Source of the DNA: WS-11 sp035275545 | GTDB lineage: Bacteria; Eisenbacteria; RBG-16-71-46 | DNA length: 19,410 nucleotides | Direction of reading: 5' to 3' | Assembly: GCA_035275545.1 (NCBI GenBank) | Contig: DATEMP010000043.1 | Coordinates: 1-19,410 of the forward strand | Shown: one piece after another, positions 7,776 to 16,837 of the stretch | Numbering within the stretch: position 1 is the stretch's first letter | Layout: each line of letters starts with the position of its first letter | Made by a program: the position numbers and the translations under genes | Notes under the pieces: model-generated | What the model saw: the letters and a program-made list of their open reading frames with translations, nothing else | Database searches by the model: none | What the model was told of the DNA's origin: nothing

Positions 7776-9764
7776 ATGAATCGCGGTTCCATTGCGGTCT
7801 TCGTATTTGCTGTCACCGTGTGTTGCGCACATCCGGGTCTCGCGCAGGCCCCCCGAAAAGATTTCATCTGGGCGCGTTCCACCGCGGGCGCGCCCATCAC
7901 GTTGAACGGCATCCTCAACGAGCCGGCGTGGGCGCTCGCCGACTCGGTGAACATCGTGTTCGGACAGGACACCGGCATCCCGGGCAGCGGCTATTTCTTC
8001 GAGTCCGGCATCTCGCCCGGCGATCCCACCAACGCCACGATCCGCTTCCTGACCGTGGGCAACACGCTCTACATGGGCGCCTACATCCGCGACAAATCGG
8101 TGGGCGGATCCGAGACCTTCAACCGGTTCGACGGCCTGCTCATGTCGGTCAAGAATCACTCGAACTCGACGCGTCCCGCGCCGGCCACCGAGTACTTCTA
8201 TTCCTGGTGGTATCCGGAGGATCCGGTGGCGGCCAACGCGCCGGGCGCCCTGCCGCGATTCCGCGGCTGGTGGACGGGATGCAGCGACAATCCCTCGAAC
8301 TGCCCGCGCCCGCGCACCCCGGCCGAGATCGCCGCCTGGGACGCGGTCACCACCGTGGGCGGGATCTCGAACGACGACAACAACGTCGACGCCAATCCCA
8401 ACGACAACGATGACTGGGGCTACGTGGTCGAGATGAAGTTCGATCTCGGCGTCATGGGCTACAACATCACCGGGCCCCACGGCGACGTGGTCGAGTGGAA
8501 CGTCTCGGTCTACGACTGCGACTGGCTGTGGCCGTTCCAGGCGACCTTCAGCGCCAACCGTGTGTGGTGGCAGAACCCGTGGGGGAACGATTTCTGGTTC
8601 CACAACGTGCGGGTCATGGCCAAGCCGTCGGTGACCATCAACTCCGGTCCCGCGCCGGCCCTGGGGCCCGACATCCGCATCCGCGCCGCCGACAACTACG
8701 CGGCGCCGGTCATGGACGGCTCGCTCAGCGACGCGGTGTGGCAGGGCGCGCCCAGGTTCGACATCCGCTACGACGACCTGCTGCTGCGCAGCGCCTATCC
8801 CGGGCAGGGGCCGTGGCGGAGCGGGCAGTACCAGATCGGGGTGAACGGCTACGACGGTCACGACGAGCAGCACCCGGTCCCGCCGATCCTCGATCCCGCC
8901 GACTGCACCGTGAAGTACTTCCACAAGGGCAACCGGCTCTACCTGGGATTCGACGTGCGCGACCAGATCGTCCAGTACTACTCGATCGACAGCCGCTGGG
9001 ACGGCTTCATCGTCACGCTCAACGACTACGCGGCGCGCAGCGCCAGCAACCATCAGCTCAAGGCCTACCGCTACAGCTTCCAGGTCGGCCCCACCGGGCA
9101 GGCGCTCGCCCAGGACGAGCTGCCGGGCCTCATCAGCAACAGCGGGGCCCAGGTCGCGCTCCAGCTCAAGGCGGCCTCGCCGCTCGACACGCTGGATCGC
9201 ACCTCGTCGGACATCGGCTACACGGCGGAGATGTGGATCGACCTCACCAAGATCGGTTATCCGGCGGGGCTCGGGGACCGACGCATCTTCCTCGGCATCG
9301 ACCATCTCGACGGCGACTCGTTCACGAACTGGCCCGACAGCTACAGCGCGCGCGTCTGGTGGCAGCGCGAGCACGCGGGCGGGAGCGGGGCGGACGGCGG
9401 GAGCAAGGACGGGCCGGCCTGGGGCTACCTCGATCCCGTGGCCCAGGTGGTGGGCATTCCGATGCCCGAGCTGCCGCAGGCGGAGCGGGTCGCGCTGCTC
9501 GGGAACAGCCCCAATCCGTTCAACAAGCTCACCTCGGTGTTCTTCACCCTGGTGCGCGCCGGCGACGTGCGGCTCGAGGTGTTCGACCTCATGGGACGCA
9601 AGGTGGCCACGCGCGAGTACGGCAAGCAGCCGAGCGGTGAGAATCACGTGATCTTCAACGGCGAGGGCCTCAAGAGCGGGCTCTACGCCTATCGGCTGCG
9701 CATTACCGAGGAAGGAACCGGACAGATCGCCACGATGGCGGGGAGAATGATGCTCACCCGTTAG
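7776..9764 (+). CDS. Exported two-domain CBM9-like sugar-binding protein with sorting domain
   Basis: Protein of 662 aa with no evident catalytic domain. Residues 1-24 are a signal peptide ending GLAQA. Two CBM9-like (DOMON-type) beta-sandwich units follow. The first starts near residue 40 (LNGILNEPAWALADS) and the second near residue 312 (MDGSLSDAVWQGAP); each has the NGxLNEPxW-like opening and a later W-rich strand (NRVWWQNPWGNDFWF; ARVWWQREHAGG). The C-terminal module from about residue 574 (SPNPF at 578-582, LEVFDLMGRKV, SGLYAYRLRI) matches FlgD-Ig/type IX sorting-like domains. Start is fixed by AGGAGG. It is first in the operon and 61 bases before the TonB receptor. A role as surface glycan-binding protein, standing in for SusD/SusE-type proteins, is inferred. 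Confidence 0.85.
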   Translation: MNRGSIAVFVFAVTVCCAHPGLAQAPRKDFIWARSTAGAPITLNGILNEPAWALADSVNIVFGQDTGIPGSGYFFESGISPGDPTNATIRFLTVGNTLYMGAYIRDKSVGGSETFNRFDGLLMSVKNHSNSTRPAPATEYFYSWWYPEDPVAANAPGALPRFRGWWTGCSDNPSNCPRPRTPAEIAAWDAVTTVGGISNDDNNVDANPNDNDDWGYVVEMKFDLGVMGYNITGPHGDVVEWNVSVYDCDWLWPFQATFSANRVWWQNPWGNDFWFHNVRVMAKPSVTINSGPAPALGPDIRIRAADNYAAPVMDGSLSDAVWQGAPRFDIRYDDLLLRSAYPGQGPWRSGQYQIGVNGYDGHDEQHPVPPILDPADCTVKYFHKGNRLYLGFDVRDQIVQYYSIDSRWDGFIVTLNDYAARSASNHQLKAYRYSFQVGPTGQALAQDELPGLISNSGAQVALQLKAASPLDTLDRTSSDIGYTAEMWIDLTKIGYPAGLGDRRIFLGIDHLDGDSFTNWPDSYSARVWWQREHAGGSGADGGSKDGPAWGYLDPVAQVVGIPMPELPQAERVALLGNSPNPFNKLTSVFFTLVRAGDVRLEVFDLMGRKVATREYGKQPSGENHVIFNGEGLKSGLYAYRLRITEEGTGQIATMAGRMMLTR

Positions 9765-9825
9765 TGGCGGCGGGGAGGGCCGGCGGCAGCCGGATCCTCA
9801 TCCGCCCGAGGAGTTCGAGTCCGGC

Positions 9826-12483
9826 ATGACGTCCCGCAAGACCGTGCGGAAGTGGTCGAGCGTCGCCGTATTGGCGGCGCTCGCGCTTTGTGGCGCCTCG
9901 GCCGCGCGCGCGGGCACCACCGGCAGGCTCTCGGGCCAGGTCCTCGACGCGAAGAAGCAGCCGCTCGCCGGCGTCAACGTGGCGATCCCCGATGCGCGGC
10001 TGGGTGCGATCACCGACGCCGAGGGCCGTTACGCGATCTTCAACGTGCCGGCCGGCACCTACACGGTGCGCGTGAGCCTGATGGGCTACGCGGCCACCAC
10101 CCTCACCGGGGTTGCGATTCCCGCCGACCGCACCACCACGCAGGACGTGACGCTCCAGGAGAACGCGGTCCAGCTCCAGGAAGTGGTGGTGAGCGCAAGG
10201 CGGCCGGTGGTCGAGCTGGGCCTCACCAGCAACGTCGCGACCGTGACGCGCGGGGAGATCGCGCAGCTTCCGGTGCAGAAGCTCGAAGATCTCGTCAATC
10301 TCCAGGCGGGCGTGGTGGACGGCCACATCCGGGGCGGCCGCCAGGGCGAGGTCCAGTACCAGGTCGACGGCCTGACCGTGAACAACCCGTTCGACAACCG
10401 GTCGTCGGTGCAGCTCGACCGCTCGGTGCTGGAGGAGGTGCAGGTCATCAGCGGCACCTTCGACGCCGAGTACGGCAACGCGATGAGCGGCGTGGTGAAC
10501 GCGGTGCTGCGGCGCGGAAGCGATCGGTTCGAGTGGTCGGGCGAGGCGCTGGCGGGAGACTACTTGTACTCGGGCACACGCCGGCCGGAGCCGGACGAGC
10601 TGCGGCCGAACACGATCAAGAACTACCAGCTCACGGTGAGCGGGCCGACCGGACTTCCGAACACGATCTTCCTGGCGAGCGGGCGCTACGGCGGGAGGAA
10701 CGGGTACATGGAGGGCCTGGGCCGCCTGGTGGACGTCGACTACCGGCGGCCCGAACCCTTCCTCCTGTCCCCGGGCGAGGCCGTGCCGGTCGGCTACACG
10801 AAGGAGTGGCTGGGCGTGGCCAAGCTCACGAACCGGTCGCTGCCGGGAATCGAGATCGGCTACCAGGGGATCCTGAACCGGATCGAGTCCCGGGACGAGA
10901 ACTGGGACTGGCGCCTCGACGTGGACGGCCTGCCGAAGAAACGCACGTTCTCGGCGGTGCACGGCGTGGAGTGGACGCACACGCTGCGCCCGACCACGTT
11001 CTATCGCCTGAACGTGCGGCAGAACTATTTCGACTACAAGGAGATGGTGTTCGACGACGTCAACGATTCCCTCTACGACCGGCGTGGAGCGGCGAGGAGC
11101 GGGAACCAGATGGGGATCGCGCCGCCCGGATTCCTGTTCGACGCGATCCTGGGCGGTGTGTCGCCGACCCGCATCATCCGCAGCACGAACGCGATGGTAT
11201 TCGCCGGCTCGGTGAACCACGTGGTGGGGAAGGACCACCAGCTCAAGGGAGGCTTCGAGTGGCAGCCGGCCCGCCTGCACTTCGGGACGCCCGGCTACCT
11301 GGTGTGGTCGGGGAATGCGTGGATCCGCCACGGCAACGAGCCCGCCGAAGGCTTCCTCGCCCCGCAGACCTACCATCCGGTGATGGGATCGATCTACGCC
11401 CAGGACGACATCGAGTGGAACGACCTGCGCTTCCGGGCCGGCCTGCGCTACGAGTACTTCAACGCCAAGACCACGGTGCCCGGTGACCTGGCGAACCCCG
11501 CCAACTCGATCCCGGGCGCGACGCCCGTGGACGCGCGCTGGGCGAGCCGCAAGCTCAGGATCTCACCGCGGCTCGGGGTCTCGTACCCGGTGACCACCAA
11601 GACCTCGCTGTTCTTCTCGTACGGGCATTTCTACCAGATGCCGCAGCTCGGGCAGATCTTCGGCAACGCCGACTACTCGGTGCTCACGAACCTCCAGGCG
11701 GTCTCGGACCGGGATTTCGGCGTGCTCGGCAATCCCGACGTGAAGCCGGAGAAGACCGTGCAGTATCAATTCGGTTGGAAGCAGCAGCTTCAAGACTGGC
11801 TGGGCCTGGACGTCACCCTGTTCTACAAGGACATCAGCGATCTGCTCGGCACCGAGATCCAGACCACCTACAACAACGCCGACTACGAGCGCCTCGCAAA
11901 CCTGGACTTCGGCAGCGTGATCGGCGCGACCGTGGCGCTCGATCAGCGCGCGCTCGGGCTGGTGAGCACGGCGCTCGACTACACCTGGCAGGTGGCCAAC
12001 GGCAACTCGAGCGATCCCTACGAGGCCGCCTCCCGCCGCGACGCGCACGAGGACCTCCGGCCCAAGGCGATCCCGCTCAACTGGGACCAGCGGCACACCG
12101 CCAACTTGACGGTCACGCTGGCGCGGCCCGCCTCGTTCAACGTGGGCGGCGTGTTCCGGGTGGCGAGCGGCCAGCCGTACAAGCCCTCGAGCGACGTCGG
12201 CACGACCGAGCGGAACTCGGCGCGCAAGCCGACCTCGTTCCTGATGGACCTGCGCGGCGAGAAGACGCTCGGCCGCCTGGGAGCGACCTGGAGTCTGTTC
12301 GGCGTGGTCTACAATGTGTTCGACACCCGCTTCTTCAACGGGAGCGTGTTCACGGAGACCGGGAGCCCGTTCTACCCGCGCCTCAACGGCTATGACGAGC
12401 AGAAGGCCCTGGCCAATCCCACGCGCTACTACCCGCCGCGGCGCGTCGAGCTGGGGATCCGCTGGGAGGGAGGAACGCGATGA
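9826..12483 (+). CDS. TonB-dependent receptor with carboxypeptidase-like regulatory domain
   Basis: Outer-membrane importer of 885 aa. Residues 1-29 are a signal peptide ending AARA. Residues about 32-110 are a CarboxypepD_reg-like domain (GRLSGQVLDAKKQPLAGVNV, TDAEGRYAIFNVPAGTYTVRVSLMGY). A TonB-box-like LQEVVVSARRP follows. The plug spans about 125-230 (VQYQVDGLTVNNPF, LEEVQVISGTFDAEYGNAMSGVVNA), and the rest is beta-barrel up to the final strand VELGIRWEGGTR. SusC-type receptors are longer, about 1000 aa, and have a SusD partner; none is present here. GAGGAG (9808-9813) lies 12 bases before the ATG, longer than ideal. It probably imports oligosaccharides released by the GH144 enzyme; the substrate is inferred from context. 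Confidence 0.93.
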   Translation: MTSRKTVRKWSSVAVLAALALCGASAARAGTTGRLSGQVLDAKKQPLAGVNVAIPDARLGAITDAEGRYAIFNVPAGTYTVRVSLMGYAATTLTGVAIPADRTTTQDVTLQENAVQLQEVVVSARRPVVELGLTSNVATVTRGEIAQLPVQKLEDLVNLQAGVVDGHIRGGRQGEVQYQVDGLTVNNPFDNRSSVQLDRSVLEEVQVISGTFDAEYGNAMSGVVNAVLRRGSDRFEWSGEALAGDYLYSGTRRPEPDELRPNTIKNYQLTVSGPTGLPNTIFLASGRYGGRNGYMEGLGRLVDVDYRRPEPFLLSPGEAVPVGYTKEWLGVAKLTNRSLPGIEIGYQGILNRIESRDENWDWRLDVDGLPKKRTFSAVHGVEWTHTLRPTTFYRLNVRQNYFDYKEMVFDDVNDSLYDRRGAARSGNQMGIAPPGFLFDAILGGVSPTRIIRSTNAMVFAGSVNHVVGKDHQLKGGFEWQPARLHFGTPGYLVWSGNAWIRHGNEPAEGFLAPQTYHPVMGSIYAQDDIEWNDLRFRAGLRYEYFNAKTTVPGDLANPANSIPGATPVDARWASRKLRISPRLGVSYPVTTKTSLFFSYGHFYQMPQLGQIFGNADYSVLTNLQAVSDRDFGVLGNPDVKPEKTVQYQFGWKQQLQDWLGLDVTLFYKDISDLLGTEIQTTYNNADYERLANLDFGSVIGATVALDQRALGLVSTALDYTWQVANGNSSDPYEAASRRDAHEDLRPKAIPLNWDQRHTANLTVTLARPASFNVGGVFRVASGQPYKPSSDVGTTERNSARKPTSFLMDLRGEKTLGRLGATWSLFGVVYNVFDTRFFNGSVFTETGSPFYPRLNGYDEQKALANPTRYYPPRRVELGIRWEGGTR
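12465..12473 (+). promoter_or_regulatory. Strong ribosome-binding site inside the receptor gene's end
   Basis: GGAGGGAGG within the last codons of the receptor, six bases before ATG 12480 and nine before the second ATG at 12483. The two adjacent ATG codons leave the start uncertain by one residue. Confidence 0.7.
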
Positions 12484-15400
12484 TGGCGCGTCGATTCCCC
12501 GCCCTGCTCGCCGCCGCGCTGATGGCCCTGTCGCTTCCGAGTGCGACCCTGGGGGCCACCGCCGACGTGCCGGTGCCGGTGCCGCCGGGCCAGCGCGGCC
12601 GCCTCGACGCCGAGCGCTCGGGGTTCCACGACGCCAACAACATCCGCACCGTGTTCTGGAACTTCGGCATGGTCGGCGATTACCCGTCCAACCCCGGCGA
12701 CGTCGACCTGAGCGCGTTCCACTCGGTCGAGGTGCCCAAGGGCTCCGGCATGAACTACTCGGACGGCATCACCCCGTTCGTCCTCAACAAGATCCGTACC
12801 CAGGACGGCCAGGACGTGTTCCTCATGGAGACCGGGTTCCGGGAGCGCCAGGAGATCAGCCCGCAGTTCAATCGGATCATGCGCTTCGAGCCGAGGCCCG
12901 GCTACTTCGAGCCCAACCCGACCCTGAACCCCGCGCGCTCGCCGGCGATCAGCAGCGATCCGCGCACCTGGCCCTCGAGCTGGCCCGACCGGCTGGACGA
13001 TCCCGGTGATCCCGGCTGGGCCGGAGCGTGGAACGGCTACTTCGGCAAGCGTCCCGCCGCCGACCAGGAGAGCTACACGGTCATGGACGACGACTTCTAC
13101 GACCGGTGGCTCTACACGCCGGACTCCCGCGACCCGACGCGCCGCGGGCTCGGGCTCCGGGTCGAGGTGCGCGGCTTCCAGTGGGCCAATCCGCAGGCCG
13201 GCAACGTCATCTTCTGGCATTACGACATCGCCAACGAGAGCACCATCGACTACAACGACATCATCTTCGGCCTCTACATGGACTCGGGGGTCGGCGGGTC
13301 GGCGCTCTCGTGCGACGGGATCTTCGAGTCGGACGACGACAACGCATTCTTCGACAAGTCGTCGCGGCTCAATCTGGTCTACACCTGGGACCGCTTCGGT
13401 CACGGCCGTGACCTGAGCGGGAACTGCTCGCGCACCGGCTACCTCGGCTACGCGTACCTCGAGACCCCCGGCAATCCGTTCGACGGACTCGACAACGACG
13501 AGGACGGGTTCGTCGACGAGCGGCGCGATGGCGGGCCCGGCACGCTGATCGTGGGACAGGACGAAATCCGCGCGTACGTGGTCGCCCACTACGATCTCGC
13601 GCAGTTCCAATCCGCCTACGGGCCGCTCGAGAACCGGCCGCCGTATCGCATCGGCCGCTGGTGGACCGGCGACGAGGACATGGACTGGGTCCCCGAGCTC
13701 CACGACGTGGGCGGAGACGGCGTGCCCGAGACCGGCGACGCAGGCGAGGGCGACGGCATGCCGACCGACGGCGAGCCCAACTTCGACCGCACCGACCTCA
13801 ACGAGTCCGACCAGATCGGGCTCACCGGCTTCAAGATGAACCGGATCAAGGCGGGCGCAAACAATCCGAACAGCGAAACCGACGGCATCCTCTTCTACAC
13901 CGACGCCAACAGCTGGCCGGAGCGGCTCTACAACAAGTTCTCCGATCCGTACGAGCCGGCGCGCTTCGACTCGGCGCTGGCGTCGAACTACAACATCGGG
14001 TTCCTGTTCGCCTCGGGCCCGTTCATCCTCAAGGCGGGCCAGCGCGAGCGCTTCAGCCTCGCGCTCGCGTTCGGCGCCGACCTCGCGGAGCTGCGCACCA
14101 CGGTCGGGACCGTGCAGCAGATCTACAACGCGAACTACCAGTTCGCGGTGCCGCCGCCGATGCCCACGCTGACCGCGGAGGCGGGGGACCGCTTCGTGCG
14201 CCTCTCGTGGGACGACGTGGCCGAGCGCGGGGTGGACCCGGTGAGCAGCGAGTTCGACTTCGAGGGCTACAAGATCTATCGCTCGACCGAGCCCGACTTC
14301 CGCGACCCGGAGCTGATCACCACCGGGCGGGGCGGCGACATCGGGCTGCGCAAGCCGATCCTCCAGATGGACATCGTCGACGGGCGGCGCGGCTTCTCCA
14401 ACCGGGCGGTCGAAGGCGTGCAGTACTGGCTGGGGGACGAGACCGGCATCACCCACACCTGGACCGACACCACTGTCACCAACGGGCAGGAGTACTACTA
14501 CGCGGTGGTCGCCTTCGACTACGGCGTGGAGTCGCCCTACGATTCGCTCCGCATCTACCCGTCGCAGAACGCGGTCGCGGTGAGCCGCACCACCCGGGGC
14601 GGGATCGTGCTCCCCAAGAACATCGTGAACATCCGCCCCAACCCGCGCGCGCAGGGCTTCGTGGGCGCCAGCGCCGACACCGCGACGCACGTGCTGGGGA
14701 AGGGGGTCGGGCAGGTGTCGGTCGGGGTGGTGAACTCGAACCTGATTCCCGAGAACCACCTGTTCAAGGTCGCCTTCCTCGCGTCGAGCCCCGAGAGCGT
14801 GCGCGCCACGCGCTACGTGCTCGCCGACAGCACCGCCGGTCTCGCCGCCGGCACCGCCGCCGTCCCATGCTTCTCGAACGGCAGGGACTTCCACGCCACC
14901 GGGGCGGGCGCGGTGGGATGCGGGCTGCTGCCGCTGGTCACCACCATTCCGGACGTCCGGGTCGACACCACGCGCACCGGCTTCGCTCCGGGGGGGCAGA
15001 CCAACGTCCGTCTCCTGCCCTCCTACTCGCCGGTGCAGCCCGCCGACCGCCGGCGGCCCGGCTACCCGGACGACATCTCGATCGTGTTCGAGGATGCCAT
15101 CGTGGATACGGGCCTCTCTCCGAATCTTCAGACCCCGGCGCGCCCGGCCCGCTTCCGTGTCTTTGCCCACACCGCCACCGGCGACATCCAGCTCGATTTC
15201 GTATTCCGCGACAGCAGCTCCGCTGGCGCGCCCGGCAACCTGGACGGCACGCTGAGCGGCCCCGGCGAGCGGATCGACATCCTGTGCCCGATCCCGAACG
15301 CGACGGTAGGGGCCCAGATCACCTGGATCGTCCGCTACAACGGCACCACCTCGGCTCCGATCGTGGCCCCGCGGAGCGGTGACGTGTACCACCTGCGGCT

Positions 15401-15797
15401 CGAGACGCCGATCGCCGAGGGGGACGTGTTCACGTTCACGACCCGCGGCCAGCGGATCGCCGCGAGTGCGGGGCAGGCGGGATTCGAGACCCTGCCCTAC
15501 GTGGTGCCCAATCCCTACATCGAGGCGGCGAGCTTCGAGCCCGCGCGCTTCAACCTCACCGGTCGTGGGGAGCGGCGCATCGAGTTCCGCGGCCTGCCGA
15601 GCTCGTGCACGGTGCGCATCTACACGGTGCGCGGCGACCTGGTCCAGACGCTGCGCCACGAGGCGTCGTTCGAGGGATTCGTGGCCTGGGACCTGCGCAC
15701 GCGGGACAATCTCGAGGTGGCGCCCGGTCTCTACATCTTCCACGTGGACGCGCCCGGAATCGGCACCCACGTGGGCAAGTTCGCGATCATCAAATGA
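12480..15797 (+). CDS. Large exported surface protein with Fn3 and sorting-like C-terminal domain
   Basis: Protein of 1105 aa. Residues 1-26 are a signal peptide. The N-terminal half is a region seen in receptor-companion proteins of FCB bacteria, including an Asp-rich run at about 335-350 (DNDEDGFVDE, resembling calcium loops) and a GDGMPTDGEPNF...DESDQIGLTGF-like segment at about 415-450. A fibronectin type III domain covers about 558-695 (RFVRLSWDD, FDFEGYKIYRSTEPDF, YYYAVVAFDYG). The C-terminus (YVVPNP at 1007-1012, VRIYTVRGDLV, APGLYIFHV) is a sorting-like module. It overlaps the receptor upstream and the PorV-like gene downstream. I know no biochemical function. A surface partner of the receptor, perhaps filling the SusD place, is inference. 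Confidence 0.85.
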   Translation: MMARRFPALLAAALMALSLPSATLGATADVPVPVPPGQRGRLDAERSGFHDANNIRTVFWNFGMVGDYPSNPGDVDLSAFHSVEVPKGSGMNYSDGITPFVLNKIRTQDGQDVFLMETGFRERQEISPQFNRIMRFEPRPGYFEPNPTLNPARSPAISSDPRTWPSSWPDRLDDPGDPGWAGAWNGYFGKRPAADQESYTVMDDDFYDRWLYTPDSRDPTRRGLGLRVEVRGFQWANPQAGNVIFWHYDIANESTIDYNDIIFGLYMDSGVGGSALSCDGIFESDDDNAFFDKSSRLNLVYTWDRFGHGRDLSGNCSRTGYLGYAYLETPGNPFDGLDNDEDGFVDERRDGGPGTLIVGQDEIRAYVVAHYDLAQFQSAYGPLENRPPYRIGRWWTGDEDMDWVPELHDVGGDGVPETGDAGEGDGMPTDGEPNFDRTDLNESDQIGLTGFKMNRIKAGANNPNSETDGILFYTDANSWPERLYNKFSDPYEPARFDSALASNYNIGFLFASGPFILKAGQRERFSLALAFGADLAELRTTVGTVQQIYNANYQFAVPPPMPTLTAEAGDRFVRLSWDDVAERGVDPVSSEFDFEGYKIYRSTEPDFRDPELITTGRGGDIGLRKPILQMDIVDGRRGFSNRAVEGVQYWLGDETGITHTWTDTTVTNGQEYYYAVVAFDYGVESPYDSLRIYPSQNAVAVSRTTRGGIVLPKNIVNIRPNPRAQGFVGASADTATHVLGKGVGQVSVGVVNSNLIPENHLFKVAFLASSPESVRATRYVLADSTAGLAAGTAAVPCFSNGRDFHATGAGAVGCGLLPLVTTIPDVRVDTTRTGFAPGGQTNVRLLPSYSPVQPADRRRPGYPDDISIVFEDAIVDTGLSPNLQTPARPARFRVFAHTATGDIQLDFVFRDSSSAGAPGNLDGTLSGPGERIDILCPIPNATVGAQITWIVRYNGTTSAPIVAPRSGDVYHLRLETPIAEGDVFTFTTRGQRIAASAGQAGFETLPYVVPNPYIEAASFEPARFNLTGRGERRIEFRGLPSSCTVRIYTVRGDLVQTLRHEASFEGFVAWDLRTRDNLEVAPGLYIFHVDAPGIGTHVGKFAIIK

Positions 15798-16837
15798 TTG
15801 CACGCCCTGGAATCGGAATCGGTGCATTGGCGCTGGCCGTGTCGGCGCTCCTCGCCGGCCTGCTGGCGGTCGCGTGGCCGTGCGCGGCGCAGACCCGCAC
15901 CGGGACCACGATCGGACAGTTCCTGCTCATCGAGCCGGACGCGCGCATGACCGGGCTCGGCAACGCCGGGGTGGCGATGGAGGGCGGCCTGGGCGGGGCC
16001 TACTTCAATCCTGCGGCCGCGGGCCGGCTCACGCGTTTCGAGATCCAGCTCGCGCACATCGACTGGCTGGCCGGCATCCGCTTCGAGCACGTGGCGGCGG
16101 CGGTGCCGCTCGGGAGCTGGGGCACCGCCTTCGGCACGCTCTCGTCGCTCAACTCGGGGGAGATCGACGTCCGCACCGTGAGCCAGCCGCTCGGCACCGG
16201 CGAGCGCTACACGGTCTCGGACATCGCGCTCGGCGTGGGCATCGCGCGTCCGATCAGCGACCGGTTCACCGCCGGCGTCCAGGTGAAGTACTTCCAGGAG
16301 ACGGTGTGGCACACCTCGGCGGGCACGGTCGCGTTCGACGTCGGGTCCGTCTACCGGATCCGGGCGGACGGCCTCCACATCGGCTCCAGCATCACGAACT
16401 TCGGCACCGGGGCACGCTACTCGGGGCGCGACCTGAGCATCACCTACGACGGGGACCCGACCCGCTTCGGCGACAACGGCGCGCTGCCGGGGGAGCGGTC
16501 GCTCCAGAGCTACTCGGTCCCGGTGCTGTTCCGCGTCGGCGTGGGCTACCCCTGGCGTCCGGCGCCCGAATGGAAGGTGTGGGTGAGCGCCGACGCCCAG
16601 CATGCCAACTTCAACCCGGAGACCGTGAACGGAGGCGTCGAGGCGACCTACCGCGACCTGATCTCGATCCGCGCCGGCTATCAGAGCCTGTTCCTGCCGG
16701 AGGCCGAGCAGGGGCTGACGCTCGGCACCGGCTTCCATGGCAATCTCGAATCGTTCGACTACCGCATCGACTACGCGTGGGCCGACTACGGACGTCTCGG
16801 AGACGTCCATCGCTTCACCGTCGCGCTGGTGCGATGA
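15794..16837 (+). CDS. PorV/PorQ-like outer-membrane protein
   Basis: Protein of 347 aa with a signal peptide over residues 1-33 (ending WPCAAQ). The mature start carries the family signature GQFLLIEPDARMTGLGNAGVA, then GGAYFNPAA, and the rest alternates short amphipathic strands as in FadL/PorV-type barrels, up to a final RFTVALVR strand. In type IX secretion, PorV shuttles C-terminal-domain cargo to the attachment complex. Finding a homologue in the same operon as three proteins with such domains fits that role; PorQ-like proteins of unknown function are the alternative. Start ATG 15794 overlaps the previous stop by ATGA, and its own stop overlaps the next ATG the same way. Confidence 0.9.
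   Translation: MIARPGIGIGALALAVSALLAGLLAVAWPCAAQTRTGTTIGQFLLIEPDARMTGLGNAGVAMEGGLGGAYFNPAAAGRLTRFEIQLAHIDWLAGIRFEHVAAAVPLGSWGTAFGTLSSLNSGEIDVRTVSQPLGTGERYTVSDIALGVGIARPISDRFTAGVQVKYFQETVWHTSAGTVAFDVGSVYRIRADGLHIGSSITNFGTGARYSGRDLSITYDGDPTRFGDNGALPGERSLQSYSVPVLFRVGVGYPWRPAPEWKVWVSADAQHANFNPETVNGGVEATYRDLISIRAGYQSLFLPEAEQGLTLGTGFHGNLESFDYRIDYAWADYGRLGDVHRFTVALVR

Noticed and set aside
7659..9647. Open frame of 662 codons on the - strand opposite the CBM9-like gene
   Set aside because: Low-information composition, no ribosome-binding site of note, and it crosses the control region. Treated as a GC-driven shadow.
9780..9793. Small hairpin (CCGGC, loop GGCA, GCCGG) between the CBM9-like gene and the receptor gene
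   Set aside because: Only five base pairs with no T-run; such stems are frequent by chance at this GC content, and the genes appear to be one operon.
9754..11376. Open frame of 540 codons on the - strand opposite the receptor gene
   Set aside because: His/Arg/Val-rich translation without family motifs, lying under a well-supported TonB-dependent receptor.
12429..15827. Very long open frame (about 1130 codons) on the - strand opposite the 1105-residue protein gene
   Set aside because: It is antisense to a gene with clear domains; its product is rich in Arg, His, Val and Asp with no recognisable fold. Long antisense frames are expected at this GC content.
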